A stretch of DNA of 64,000 nt, taken from NCBI GenBank assembly GCA_015680685.1, contig MNCI01004113.1:343396-407395 (forward strand), read 5' to 3'. A model generated the notes under the pieces. The model had not been told where the DNA came from. It worked only from the letters and a program-made list of their open reading frames with translations, and did not search any database. The position numbers and the translations under genes are program-made. The DNA is from Gnetum montanum (Eukaryota > Streptophyta > Gnetopsida > Gnetales > Gnetaceae). Below, piece by piece: positions 33,570-44,540 of the stretch (the first letter of the stretch is position 1; every line of letters begins with the position of its first letter).

Positions 33570-36061
33570 ACTCATCTTGATGAGTTTGTACCCAATTTTA
33601 CTTATGTCCTCCATCAGGATGAACAAATGTAGTGGCAAGACATGAAGGAAAATGTTATATTGCCACTTGACCTATCTATTCCCAAGATGCTACTCCAAAC
33701 CCTTACAAGGTTGGGCATCAAGGAGCTTCATGGAGAGTACATTGTGGAAGATCATGACTTCCAAGACTACTGTCCCACTAAGACACAATGCAAACAAGAT
33801 CAACAACAGGAAAAGCACCATGAAGATATGAAGGGGAAACAATTCACTAACCCCTTGTTCCTACTAGATCAGAAGGATAATAAGGAACCTCTTTCTAAGG
33901 ATTCTCAGCATGCAGACTCTCCACCTCTTAACTTTTTTGAAAGGGAGACGAACCCAAATCCTAAATCAATAATCAACAATCCAAGTTTTGGTAATAGTGA
34001 GTCCCATTATTGTGGGAGCTCTAAGAAAGGTAGTTGAACTAGGAATTCGAACAAGCATAACAATGATCACCCTAAGGATCATGGTTGTAACAAATGAAGG
34101 GGAAGTGGTAGACACCATGGTGATGGTAATCCTCCTCCCTCTTCATCCTCTTCATCTAGTTCAGCTTCTTCCTCTGAATTTGAGCAGAATCATAGATGGT
34201 GGGATAACACTGATCATCGTAGAGACTCCCATGAATGGAGGAATGGTAGAGGATGTCATAGGCATCATCAAGAACATGATGATGAACCTCCACTAGCTAC
34301 TCAAACTATGCTTAACATTGCAGAGGTTGTCAAAGTTCCTATCATGCATGTGAAAGATAGTCAAATCAAGAGGCTAAACATGAACAATATCTCTAGATTT
34401 GAGGGGGGATATAACACAGATTTTCAAATGCATTTACAAGCCTTTCATGATGCCTATGCCTTACAAAAGATTGAAAATTATTAGCAAGAGCTCAATCTAT
34501 TCCCCAAAATACTCATCAAGGAAGCAAAAAGCTGGTACCATTCTTTGGAACTAGAATCAATCTGTCAATGGAGTACAATACTAGAACTGTTTAATGACAA
34601 GTATCAAATGTAATCTAGAGTGTCAAATATTTGAAAGAAAATATAAGGCTAGAAACAAGGAACACATGAACCCTTTCATGTGCCATGCAAAGATATTACT
34701 CATTATTACACTGATGCTCTAACCATGATTACTCTTACCAGGAACAACTTTGCAATATCATAGATGGGTTTCACTCAAAATCACAGAGAATCCTCGGGGT
34801 CTATGCCCAAGGAAGACTATCAAAATTAAGAACCCATTAGATATAAAGACTAATGGGCATGTAGCAAAAGAAAAATAGTTGAGGAAATGAGAAAGTGCAA
34901 AAATATAACAAGGATCCTTCCATCAAAAAGAAGAAAGTCTACTTTTGTGACGGTGAGGAGAAGTCATCTCCTGATGAGGTGGTGCAACAGATGACCTTGT
35001 TGATCCAAAAATCTATGTATAAAATTTTTGGCAAGGTAGATAAAATATGGGATACATTGGATGAAAAATTACAAACTACTCTAAAAGTCATAGAAGAATC
35101 AAGAGAGCAAAGTAGTGATTGTGAATGTAGGAGGTAGAAAGAAGGTAAACATGCCTACCAAAGGGGTAAGGGCAAAGCTACTATAGTAGATGAAGTTGTG
35201 GAGACTAAATTAGATGAAGATGGTGGATGTGAAATTTTCCAATAAAAAAATCCTAAGGGATGTTGCCCTATTGTGTTACACTTATAAGAATCTACGGTGT
35301 ATGCTCTGAATCCTAGACTAGCACGAATGCAAGCACCTAGAAGGTTGCCTTATCCTTAAGGTAATCTAAGGTAGTTCCACAAACAACAATAGGATTATTA
35401 TCCAAGTGAAGCTCCATCACAACCATATCAGTAGTATTAGCATTGGTAACACCCATAGTCATAGGGGATGCCATCACCAAGGTAGTAATACCCTTATAGG
35501 TAGCCAAATTCATATGGGCACTATGTTCAACAACTAATGTCTTTGCATGAATCTTTTTGTTATGCTTCTTTTTAGCATCACTACTACCCACTAGAGTATT
35601 ATAAAATTCATTCTCCATCTACTAGAGGGGAGACCTCATATCCCTATCATCCTCCTCATCCTTCAACACATGCTCCTCCAGCCTCAACCCAATTACTACC
35701 TACTCCATCCATGCAAGGTGAGCTTCCAACCCAACTACAACAACGTAATGCTACCAAGGTTGTTAAGTTATAGTTGGCTCCTTAGCTGAGTGGTTAAGAA
35801 CCAAGATCCCACAAAAGACCTTTCTTTCAAACTAATAGCCCTACTAAACCCTCATTTACTTATGTGGGTGGTTTCCATGTACCTCCTTCATCCTCTGCAT
35901 CCATTCCTTTCAAGAACCCTTCAAATAAAATGCCTCCTAAGATTCACATAGTTATGTTAACCCATGTTGTATTTGATTAGATCGATGCTAGTAAACTTCT
36001 TAGGAAAAGAGCTAATCTTAGAAGTCTTCTCATCTATTTGTGGATTTTTGAGAATGAGCCA
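33570..36061 (+). pseudogene. Element D gag relic
   Basis: An open frame at 33642-34037 gives the N-terminal part (LPLDLSIPKMLLQTLTRLGI, EDHDFQDYCPTKTQCKQDQQ). The gag core at about 34300-34630 reads EVVKVPIMHVKDSQIKRLNM, FQMHLQAFHDAYALQKIENY and KEAKSWYHSLELESIC, closely matching element C. A later open stretch (34895-35137) and the DGGCEIF...CCPIV segment follow, then a Pro/Ser-rich tail (HAPPASTQLLPTPSMQGELP and beyond). It stops at FENEPCDEPGK near 36060-36080, where foreign sequence starts. Confidence 0.8.
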
Positions 36062-37164
36062 TGTGACGAGCCAGGAAAAATTCGATGCTGGATACCTTTA
36101 AAAATTTATTTTTCTTTATTTTGTTGTAGAGATTGTGACCTCATCTATTACTAACGTGCGATTTGTATCCATGGAGGAATGATTAAAAATTCAAAGAAAT
36201 CATCAAGACAATAAATAATTAGAATTGAATCCAATTAAATTCCACACTTATGCCTGTCACTCATAAGTATAATCATAAATTTTCATCCTAACTTCTAACA
36301 ATAAGTTCAAGAATAAAAATTAATAATTAAATCAAATTGAAATTACAAATAATAATTAATGAACATAAGGGATACTTTCCTAAATTACAATTCTGCCTTG
36401 TTGGTTTCACAATGTAACAATTTTGATTGTCAGACAATGGACTCCAAGAATTGCTACAAAGCTCAAAAAATCTTCAAAAATAGCCACAAGAACAATTAAT
36501 TCCAATTTGATGTGGAATTCATTAGTATCACCTCCTCTCTCATTTGTTCAAAAATGAATTTTCAACACATATGCACAATTGGTGTCCGATCGGTGGACAA
36601 ATTATGCACAATGGATACACACCTCAATACAAAGTTGAAGTCATATTTATATGTTACCAATGTTTACAAATAAGTATTTTAATAATAGATCGATATGAAA
36701 GAATTTGATGCCAATCCAGTATTTTTGATGTAGGTGCCAAATCTAGCATTCCTGATATCATGGATTTGACAGAAACGATGCAAGCGACTTTACAAAAATG
36801 AAGAAGATCGTTTTGGTGGCATTGCAATGAAGACATCCATGCAGCCATACTATAATGCCAAATATAGAGGGCCCATGTGGATACATTTATGTTATCTCGT
36901 AGGTGAGGCCATTGCTAGAAACCGATGTGGAGTGCATCATAGAGGTTGACCAAAGAAACTGTATGTTGTAGCTATATAAGTTGACTAGCCAATCTTGGTG
37001 GAGCTGCTATGTCATCCTGCATAGTAAATGAAACATCAAGTGGCCTTTTTGGATGATCCAACAGTGTTCAAACTCCAAGCCATAATGTTAGCGCCATCCT
37101 TTTCTTGCCCTATTCATGGTTTATATTTCCAAGCATGACTTCTGGAATTCTTCAACGGAATGAC

Positions 37165-37188
37165 TTATTATTATTATTATTATTATTC
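37165..37188. repeat. (ATT)n microsatellite
   Basis: Eight trinucleotide units, just past the 3' end of the SAUR pseudogene. Confidence 0.95.
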
Positions 37189-37213
37189 ATAACAATGTTG
37201 AGGATAGATGTGT

Positions 37214-37420
37214 GTTATTCAAATAGTTACTCATCACAAGGGATGATGATACCCAAATGATGATCAAAACCAAATTCATCTGCATACTTTTCTAGAAGAT
37301 CAGCAAATAGAGAATGACTAAGAAATGAAGTTGGAATGATGAATCTTCTTTTGTGTCTACCCACATAGACTACGCAGTAACCTTGGGGAATAGAGTATTG
37401 ATAATAGCATTAGCAATGTC
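37214..37420 (-). pseudogene. SAUR (small auxin up RNA) pseudogene
   Basis: The minus strand reads PQGYCVVYVGRHKRRFIIPT, then SFLSHSLFADLLEKYADEFG and FDHHLGIIIPCDE before a TAA and LFE-stop. This is the core SAUR domain: VPKGH.VVYVG...RF.IP.S.L.HP.F..LL..A.EEFGF.H..G...IPC. SAUR proteins are small (usually 80-150 residues) auxin-induced regulators of cell expansion that inhibit PP2C.D phosphatases. About 60 core codons are uninterrupted, but the N-terminus is not convincing and no start codon in frame is obvious. It is flanked by transposon DNA within element D, so it is most likely a displaced fragment. Confidence 0.82.
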
Positions 37421-39009
37421 ATTGTAAAAGTAGTCTTGCTACTACATTATATTTATTTCCAAGAATAAATTTAAGAGCCTCCATGTGTCTGCAAGCTAAA
37501 AACCATGACTACTCAATTCCTACCATCACATTTTGAAGTTGAATTTTGTTTTTCTATCTATTAGTGGCTCTGGTTTGATAGGTCTATGGAGCTGCTTATG
37601 ACAATGGTTGGAAAGACAAAAGTTGGTGGTGCAATTTGCAATGATTCTACCTCTATATATTTCTACAGTTCTCATCCATGAGCCTGTGAATCTCTATCTT
37701 TGGAGCCAAAATATCTTCATAAGAATCCTCATTTATGGTTGCATCATTCTTCAAAAATTAGCCACTCTACACAAACTACAACATCCTTAAAGCATTAATC
37801 AAATAGCAAGTGGTAGGGGCAATAGTATGTCCAAGTGAGGTAGCTGGTGATGTCTAGGGTCTTGAAGTTCAATGATGGTAAGCCAATATTTAGTTACAAC
37901 AGACACATGCTACTACCCTATTTTGATGGAACAATGAAACCCTTGTTATATACTTGTCTGCCATCATTGTCTTCTGCTACCACGGCTATGCTGTTGTTGC
38001 CTTCGTTGTGCCTTGTTGTAGCAATGTCTTGCTTTGATCCACCTGTTGTGCTGGGTACTTTCCATAACCATTTCTCTGATCCATCACTATTCAGTTTGTG
38101 TTTCTGCTCTTGTATTCACCCTGCCTACAACTTCTTTATCTATCATGAATATTTTCCATGACCATATAAAATATTTGAAAGGTATGCAATGCATTGCATA
38201 ATTAATAATGATGTTTGTATGGATTTTGTCCATGATGTCCATATATGCTTCACTTCTATTTTTGATAAAGGCTCTTGTTTTGAGCTTTCGTGAAGCAACT
38301 CACTTACAACTCATTTGTTTTGTGATATCACGGGTTCTATTTTGCATAGCATGTTATGTTGGTAGTAGTGTCAACACAGGGATCGTAGAATTCGCATGAA
38401 ATTGTGAAAGACCCAACTCAAATTTAATTTGCAAAAATAATTTATAAGGTATAAGGATGTTGTAGACCAAAAAAAACAAGAGTCGATTCCCAAATTTTTG
38501 GCAATAATCATGTTTAACAATTATGAAGTGGAGGAGAGTAATTTTATGGAAGTATTAATGGGACATTAATACCCTTACAAGTCTCACAATTGCAACCAAC
38601 AATAATTATAAGAGGAAGTTAGGTGTAACTATGAAGATAAATAAGAAATTGATAATCTTGCAATTTTGTTTTTGATGACATAATATTATAAGAAATACCA
38701 TAATAACACATTTATTGGTGATTGCCACTACAAAGCTATAGTTACATTAATATAGTATAAATGTTTTTATATTATTTACATCTATGATTATGTATAATGT
38801 TTACATAATATATATATAATTATATATAAATATAAATATAGTTACATTAATATATAATAATATATTATATTAATTAAAATAAACTAATAACTAATACTAA
38901 TACTCACCACTAAACTAAAATACAATAGTCATTAATTAAACACTAATCAACAATATAAAATTAATTGAAATGCTTGTCTTTAGCAAAATATTTTATTAAA
39001 AACTAAACC

Positions 39010-39400
39010 AATTTTTGGGGTTCAACACCATGCAAGGCTCTTCTTGACTCAAGTTCTGGAGTTAATCTAATTTCTCATGAAATGTACAACACCTAGAACT
39101 TGCCTCTTCTCAAGAAGATCAACAACCATTTAGAATTAAAAGATCAGTCTATCACTATTCCTTTAGGACTAGTAGAGGACATTGTGACCACTATCTGTGG
39201 ATGATTGTATCCTACTAATTTCTTGATAATCACAGTTAGCAATTACAAGGAGGACTTTCCAATTATTATGGGAAGGACATGGTTGAGCACTATTGATGTA
39301 AGAATTTACATCAAAGGTCTTTCCCTGTAGATTTCCAATGAAAATGCATTTGGAAAGATCAAGAAAAAGTGAGTTCCATGCATCATGTACAACAATATAA
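39010..39400 (+). pseudogene. Element D aspartic protease relic
   Basis: The frame reads LDSSSGVNLISHEMYNT (the D-S/T-G active site with Gly to Ser, about 39042-39090), LPLLKKINNHLELKDQSITI, PLGLVEDIVTTI and NYKEDFPIIMGRTWLSTIDV (about 39240-39300). It would cleave Gag-Pol. Active-site loss and TAG stops show it is inactive. Confidence 0.75.
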
Positions 39401-39679
39401 GGTGCAATTATGTGTAGAAACTCTGGTTTATGAAAAGAGCATCCATTTCTGCATGTAGGCAATGTGCAAATGAGGCAGATATTCAAAGGTTCCTATACAT
39501 AACAACCAAAAAATAAGAGGGCACCTAGTGGCTAACAACTGATCTTGGAAGTAACACACTTTTCTTGGAACCTGTTGAGATCTTGACATGTGACCATGTT
39601 GAAGGCATGGATGAGCTGGAAAAAGTTCATCACCAACTCTCTAATGATGTAAATGATGATATCTATTGGAAGAGTTGGA

Positions 39680-40580
39680 AATCCCTAAAAATTTTAAACC
39701 AGAGCCCTTAGAGTTAAAACTTTACCTATTGGCATGAAGTATGCATTTTTGAAAAATGGCAAGCTAGTATTCATTAATGGGAATATTACTATTGAACAAA
39801 AATAGATGTTGTTGAGGTTGGTCAAAAAATGGCCAATAGCCTTTGCTTGGTTATATCCTAAACTCACAGGGATTGATCCTAGGATATGCCAACATCATAT
39901 CTACACTAATCCAATCATGAAGCCAAAGAGATAGCTACAGCAATAGTTAAACCTCAAATTGAAGTAGATCATCAAAGAGAAAATCAAACAACTTCACATG
40001 GTAGGGTTTATCTATCCCATTGCAAATAGCAAATGGGTTAGCCCACTTGTGATTATGATAAAGAAAGATGAAAAGTGGTAGGTCTGCATCAACTTTCAGC
40101 TATTGAATATGATAACATTCCAAGATCACTTCCAATTACCATTTTTGGATCAAGTGTTGGACACTATATGTAGGCAGTTCTATTACAACTTTTGATATGG
40201 TTATAGTGGCTATAACCAAATCTAGATCATGCTAGAGAATTAGACCAGAATAACATTCACAAGTCTATATGGGACTTTTGCATATTGAAAGATGTCTTTT
40301 GATCTATGTAATGCTCCTGAAACATTCCAATGCTTGGTCTTGAGCATTTTTTAGCAATAGATTGGTTGTAGGGTTAAAGTCTTCATGGATGACTTCTCCA
40401 CCTATGATGCCACATTTCAGCAAGCCTTAAACCACATTGAAAAAATTATAAAAAGGTGTGTGCAGATGAATCTTTAGCTTAGTTGGCAAAAGAACCATTT
40501 GATGATCTAGAAGGACATTCTACTGCAGCATAGAATTTCTTAGGTAGGGATTGAGGTGATCCTGAAAAGATAAGGGTCAT
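39680..40580 (+). pseudogene. Element D reverse transcriptase relic
   Basis: Pieces in shifting frames follow the gypsy RT order: KPEPLELK near the start; FAWLYPKLTGIDPRICQHHI-like reading about 39842-39900; fingers and palm at about 40010-40330 with MSFDLCNAPETFQC (about 40300-40335); then VKVFMDDFSTYDATFQQ (about 40375-40425), the catalytic Y/F-M-D-D strand with both Asp codons present, and HIEKIIKRCVQMNL. At least ten stops or shifts interrupt it. Confidence 0.78.
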
Positions 40581-40799
40581 CTAAGAAATAACTTACCAAC
40601 TAGAAACTATTAAAGATGTCCAATTATTCCTTGAACACATTGTCTACTACCGACATTTTATATAGAATTTATCTAAGATCACAAAGTCATTGGTCGAGTG
40701 TACAAAGAAAGATGCTTCATTCATCTAGACTAAGGAATTTGAAAATGCATTCCAGAGTCTCAAGTAGAAGCTCGTAGAGACTCCAATTCTTTGAGCACT

Positions 40800-41184
40800 T
40801 AACTAGTCTAGAACATTTCATATAATGATAGATGCATCAAATTATGCCTTGGGATCTATGCTTATGTATTTGGACAATAAGAAACATTTATATTACTTCC
40901 ATTGCACAAGTCGAGGCATCGTAGATGCATAGCTGAATTACACAACAATAAGGAAAGAACTAATGATGGTGGTGTACACTCTAGAGAAGTTTAGGCACTA
41001 TGTGCTTGGATTCAAAGTGTTTATACAAATTGATCATAGTATCATTTGGTTCCTCATGAACAAGCCAATGGTGAGCCCCTGTGTCATACGGTGGTTAGTG
41101 ATCTTGCAAGAATTCAACCTTACAATGGTAGATCCAAAGGGTATTAAGAATGCGATCATTGATTACTTGTCTCAATTACAATGA
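40800..41184 (+). pseudogene. Element D RNase H relic
   Basis: MIDASNYALGSMLMYLDNKK (about 40828-40890, first catalytic D kept) is followed by an open frame at 40963-41184: MVVYTLEKFRHYVLGFKVFI, IDHSIIWFLMNKP (the TDH motif as IDH) and VDPKGIKNAIIDYLSQLQ (the ADALSR-like end). The order and motifs are those of gypsy RNase H. Confidence 0.78.
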
Positions 41185-41199
41185 GATAACAAAGAGGAG

Positions 41200-42430
41200 G
41201 AGAGCTCACTTTTTGACCAATTTCCTAATGAACTCTTCTTTATAGGTGTGATTAATAAACAAGTGCCCACATAACCAAAATGGTATGATGAAATCCTTAC
41301 TTATCTTCTCACTTAGGGGATGCCACAAGATCTAAACCATAGGAAGAAACAATAGTTTCTTCATTAGGCCAAGTGCTTCATGAAAATCAATAGACATCTT
41401 TATAGGGTGTGCACCAATGGCCTAGTTTGTTGGTGTGTCCCTAATGCTGATCAACTACATATTCTCTAAGATGCTCATGAGGGCCCTTGCAAAGGCCACT
41501 ATGCTAGGAGACACATGGTCATTAAGATCCTAATGACAAGGCATTATTGGCTAACCATCTTCAGGGATGTCCACCAATTTTTTTGATCTTGTGAACACTA
41601 CCAATGAGAAGGTGGGATGACTACGCAAATGGAGGGACCTCAATAGTGATCCAACCATTGGAACCCTTCAACATATGGGGCATAAACTTCATGGGTTTAA
41701 TCACACCCATGTTAAATAGAAATGTGTACATAATCATCATTGTTGATTACTACACAAAATGGGTAAAAGTAGTACTTGTCATTGATTGTACATCATCTAT
41801 TGCTGCATGGTCTGAATAAAAAAATGTTGTAAATAGGTTTGGGATGCGACATGCACTAATTTCAGACAACAGAACCCATTTTATAGGCACTACCTTTTGG
41901 AAGCTTATGCAACACTTAGGGGTTGGACATAAACTAACAACATCCTATCACCTTCAAGCCATGGCCAAGCAAGGTTACTAATAGGGAGATTACAAAGATC
42001 TTAACAAGAACTATTAGCAAATATAGGTGACACTAGAGAATAAAACTCAATTATGCCCTCTAGGCCTACTGCTCAACATCAAAACTTCCTATAGGCTACT
42101 CTCCCTATGAGTTGATGTATGAAAATTACCAACTTTACCTATCCAATCTGATCTTCGTACACTTTCAATAGCCTATGACTTGGACCTTGACCTTAGTCTA
42201 GCACAAAAAGAAAGATTAATTAACTTGAATGTGCTAGATAAAAATCGATTGGTAGTCTTATTATTGAATGAAGTGCACAAGGCATTCAACAAGTACTGAC
42301 ATGACCTAAGAATAAGGAAAGTCAAATTTCAACCTAGATATAAGGTTCTCTACTAGAACCCATACACATACCTCAATAAACTAAGTTCTAGTGATTGTAG
42401 AAAGGGCCTTACATCATTCATGAAACTTTT
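41200..42430 (+). pseudogene. Element D integrase relic
   Basis: DAHEGPCKGHYARRHMVIKI (about 41472-41530) is the N-terminal H-H part of the HHCC zinc finger and FRDVHQFF with CEHYQ its C-C part. The core has FNIWGINFMGL (first Asp position lost), YIIIIVDYYTKWVKVV (about 41728-41775), RHALISDNRTHFIGTTFWKL (second catalytic Asp) and LTTSYHLQAMAKQ (Glu site mutated). The C-terminal part near 42260-42350 includes LLNEVHKAFNKY. Overall dead, but recognisable over 1.2 kb. Confidence 0.78.
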
Positions 42431-44040
42431 TCTTTTGGGGTCATGTTAATTTATAAACATGAGAGTCCAAATGAAAAGTAGCTGGTCAACACACAACAAG
42501 TCAAATCTTTCCATGAGCCCAAGCAAGCCAATGCAACAAATGCCTCATCATATGGACAACCATGCTGAATTTTTTTAATCTCCTCCTTACAACCTAGTCA
42601 TGGTGGAGATGGCCATCCATGCTAACTATATAAGTGGCTCCTCAGTTTTTCTCCTTTTTTTAAAACCTTTTTGTTTAAAAACATTGTTTGTATGTTTTAT
42701 TTTTCTTGAATATTTTACAATTTATTTTATATTTTTCTTTACTTTGGTGTGATTTTTTCTTGTATTCTAATAAAAGTTATTTATTGACAATAGGACATAG
42801 TGATGTTGTACCTATTTTCTAATGGTGGTTTGTACTTAACATTTTTAATTGCTAATGTCTAGTTTCTATTTTTGAATTTTGATGACTGATAACTAAGATA
42901 AATTTTCTTTTCATGAAATAGGTAGTGAGTCCATGTCATTCACCAATCCACAAACTCTATGATTTTTCTTGTTTTGGAAATATGAGGTCCTTTTTCATTA
43001 ATAAAACCTTAATGAACCTATGACCTTGGTAGTTTCCAAGCTTGGGAAATATTCAAAGGTTTGAAAGGATGTGACTTCAGGGGGATTCAATACTCTTTAT
43101 GCCTCTTTACTTACCTGAGTGCAAGTGTGTTTTCATGGATTTCTTACCATTCCATATCAACTAATAATAAAAATTTGAATAAGTCTTTACATGGTATGGT
43201 TCCCATCAAAAAATTCAAAACAAAACATGATAAAAATTCAAAGCACACCCCTTAGACAAAATAAATTGACTACAAGCACTAGTTATCTATGCCTAAAGGT
43301 CCCCTCTAACTAAGGCCCTCTCTCACTTCCTACTTCTCTTTTTCTCTCAAAAAAGGAAATAGTGGTTATCTATGGAAGCATTCTTGTATCTCAAGGGGGT
43401 AGATTGATCCTCAAGTGATGATGAAAAGTTACTAAAAGTGGTTAGTTTTGGTTTGGACTAAGGTTGGACTCTATCAGGTCATTTAACCATGAATTCCACA
43501 AGGGACTTCATGTGATGAGGATCAGAAACCCCATTCCACTCTCTCTATCATTCATTAATGCTTCCATAACTCACCTCACCACTATTTGTCCATGTTTTCA
43601 CCCAATTTCTTAGCTTGATGTGTCAAAATTATTAAATAGATTCTCTAGGTTTTGTCCTTAACATTTTTTAACCATTAATCAACTATGAGGTCCATGGGCT
43701 CCTTAGTTAGGGTTATGCAAGGATAAAAAGGGTATGTGCCACTATGGGGAGGACCCACATGCATATCTTGTGGTTTATTTGGCTAAGTTCCTTACCTTTA
43801 GATGTTGCTACAATCAAGTATTTTTTGTTCTGCATCGTTCATCCAACTATGTGCTCCTTAAGGCATTTTTCTTCATAAAATCTCATTCTCTAATCATTTC
43901 TCAATTTTCTGAACTTCCAAATCCTATTCTAATATTTTCATCATGTTCATGGTTTTTTGGGCTTCCATTTGACTCCAATATCATTCAAAAACTCCTTATA
44001 TTTTTCAAATTTTAACTTGGTCAATGGTGGTCAATAGGCA
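42431..44040 (+). other. Element D 3' region and fading tail
   Basis: Non-coding. Shared with element C: GGATGTGACTTCAGGGGG (about 43065), CCTCTAACTAAGGCCCTCTC (about 43302-43321) and GGGGAGGACCCAC (43746). Beyond about 43800 no family resemblance is seen. Open frames here (43061-43255, 43734-44015) look like chance. Confidence 0.5.
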
Positions 44041-44540
44041 TGTCAACTAGGCCTCGTCAACTAGGCCCCGTTAATGCAACATAAAAATTGTATAAATACC
44101 ACCCAATAGATAGGAATTTTTGTCATTTTCTTCAAAATGCAAGGGGATTTTTTACAATTATTTAGAGCCCAAACCCTTCCAAAGCCGATAACTTTTACAT
44201 CGTTCTTCTATCCTATAGCTACCAAAGGTAAGCTCTTAGTCATGGGGGCCACAAACCTTAAGATTTCTGACAAAACAATTTTAAAATTTTTCTAATTCTT
44301 TCAAAGGGTTACTGAATAGAATATTAAACAATAAATTTTTGAGAGTTTAACCCTTCCAACAAACTCCAATAAACCTAAAATTACTTATTAATATTAAAAT
44401 AAGAATAAAATAATAATTGAAATAATCGAAACGACCATGATCACAACTTACCCAGGTGTAACTTTCCCAAAGAGATAAGGTATCCCAATTGTTTCAAGTT
44501 ACACATTAAATGCTAATCCTTGATCATATTCTAATTATAG
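44041..44540 (+). promoter_or_regulatory. LTR-like promoter fragment with TATA box
   Basis: Begins tgtcaactaggcctcgtcaactaggccccg, the same tandem unit found before the TATA box of elements C and D, followed by TATAAATA at 44091-44098. Downstream sequence differs from those LTRs. The next ATG with a long protein-like frame is at 44541, so this may be the promoter and leader of the relic that follows. Confidence 0.5.

Larger units (their letters stand above)
36062..38990. other. Foreign insertion in element D, between gag and protease
   Basis: Gag reading ends near 36060 and protease reading resumes near 39010. The insert holds a SAUR pseudogene (separate entry), an (ATT)n run at 37165-37188, a minus-strand TATATAAA-like spot near 36643, and otherwise AT-rich DNA. 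The end near 38380-38470 (caacacagggatcgtagaa, then tgaaagacccaactcaaatt) looks like transposon sequence, and 38680-38990 is low-complexity AT. I cannot name the carrier; open frames at 37608-38399 match nothing I know. Confidence 0.5.
32493..43800 (+). mobile_element. Element D: Ty3/gypsy retrotransposon (tRNA-Asp primed), right end lost
   Basis: 5' LTR, primer site, gag, protease, RT, RNase H and integrase relics in gypsy order, followed by the same 3' region as element C. About 2.9 kb (36062 to about 38990) is foreign DNA between gag and protease. No matching 3' LTR closes the element; family-specific sequence is last seen near 43750-43800. The primer site and domain order fit the Tat/Athila side of plant gypsy elements. 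Confidence 0.82.

Noticed and set aside
35337-35618. 93-codon minus-strand open frame within element D
   Set aside because: Antisense to the gag tail, whose plus-strand reading matches element C; a shadow frame.
37608-38399. Several consecutive plus-strand open frames (60-104 codons) that might be a gene
   Set aside because: No domain or motif; composition is that of chance frames in moderately GC-richer DNA. Left as part of the unexplained insert.
44041-44540. 3' LTR of element D
   Set aside because: Only the first about 60 bases resemble the D LTR; no polypurine tract precedes it and the remainder differs.
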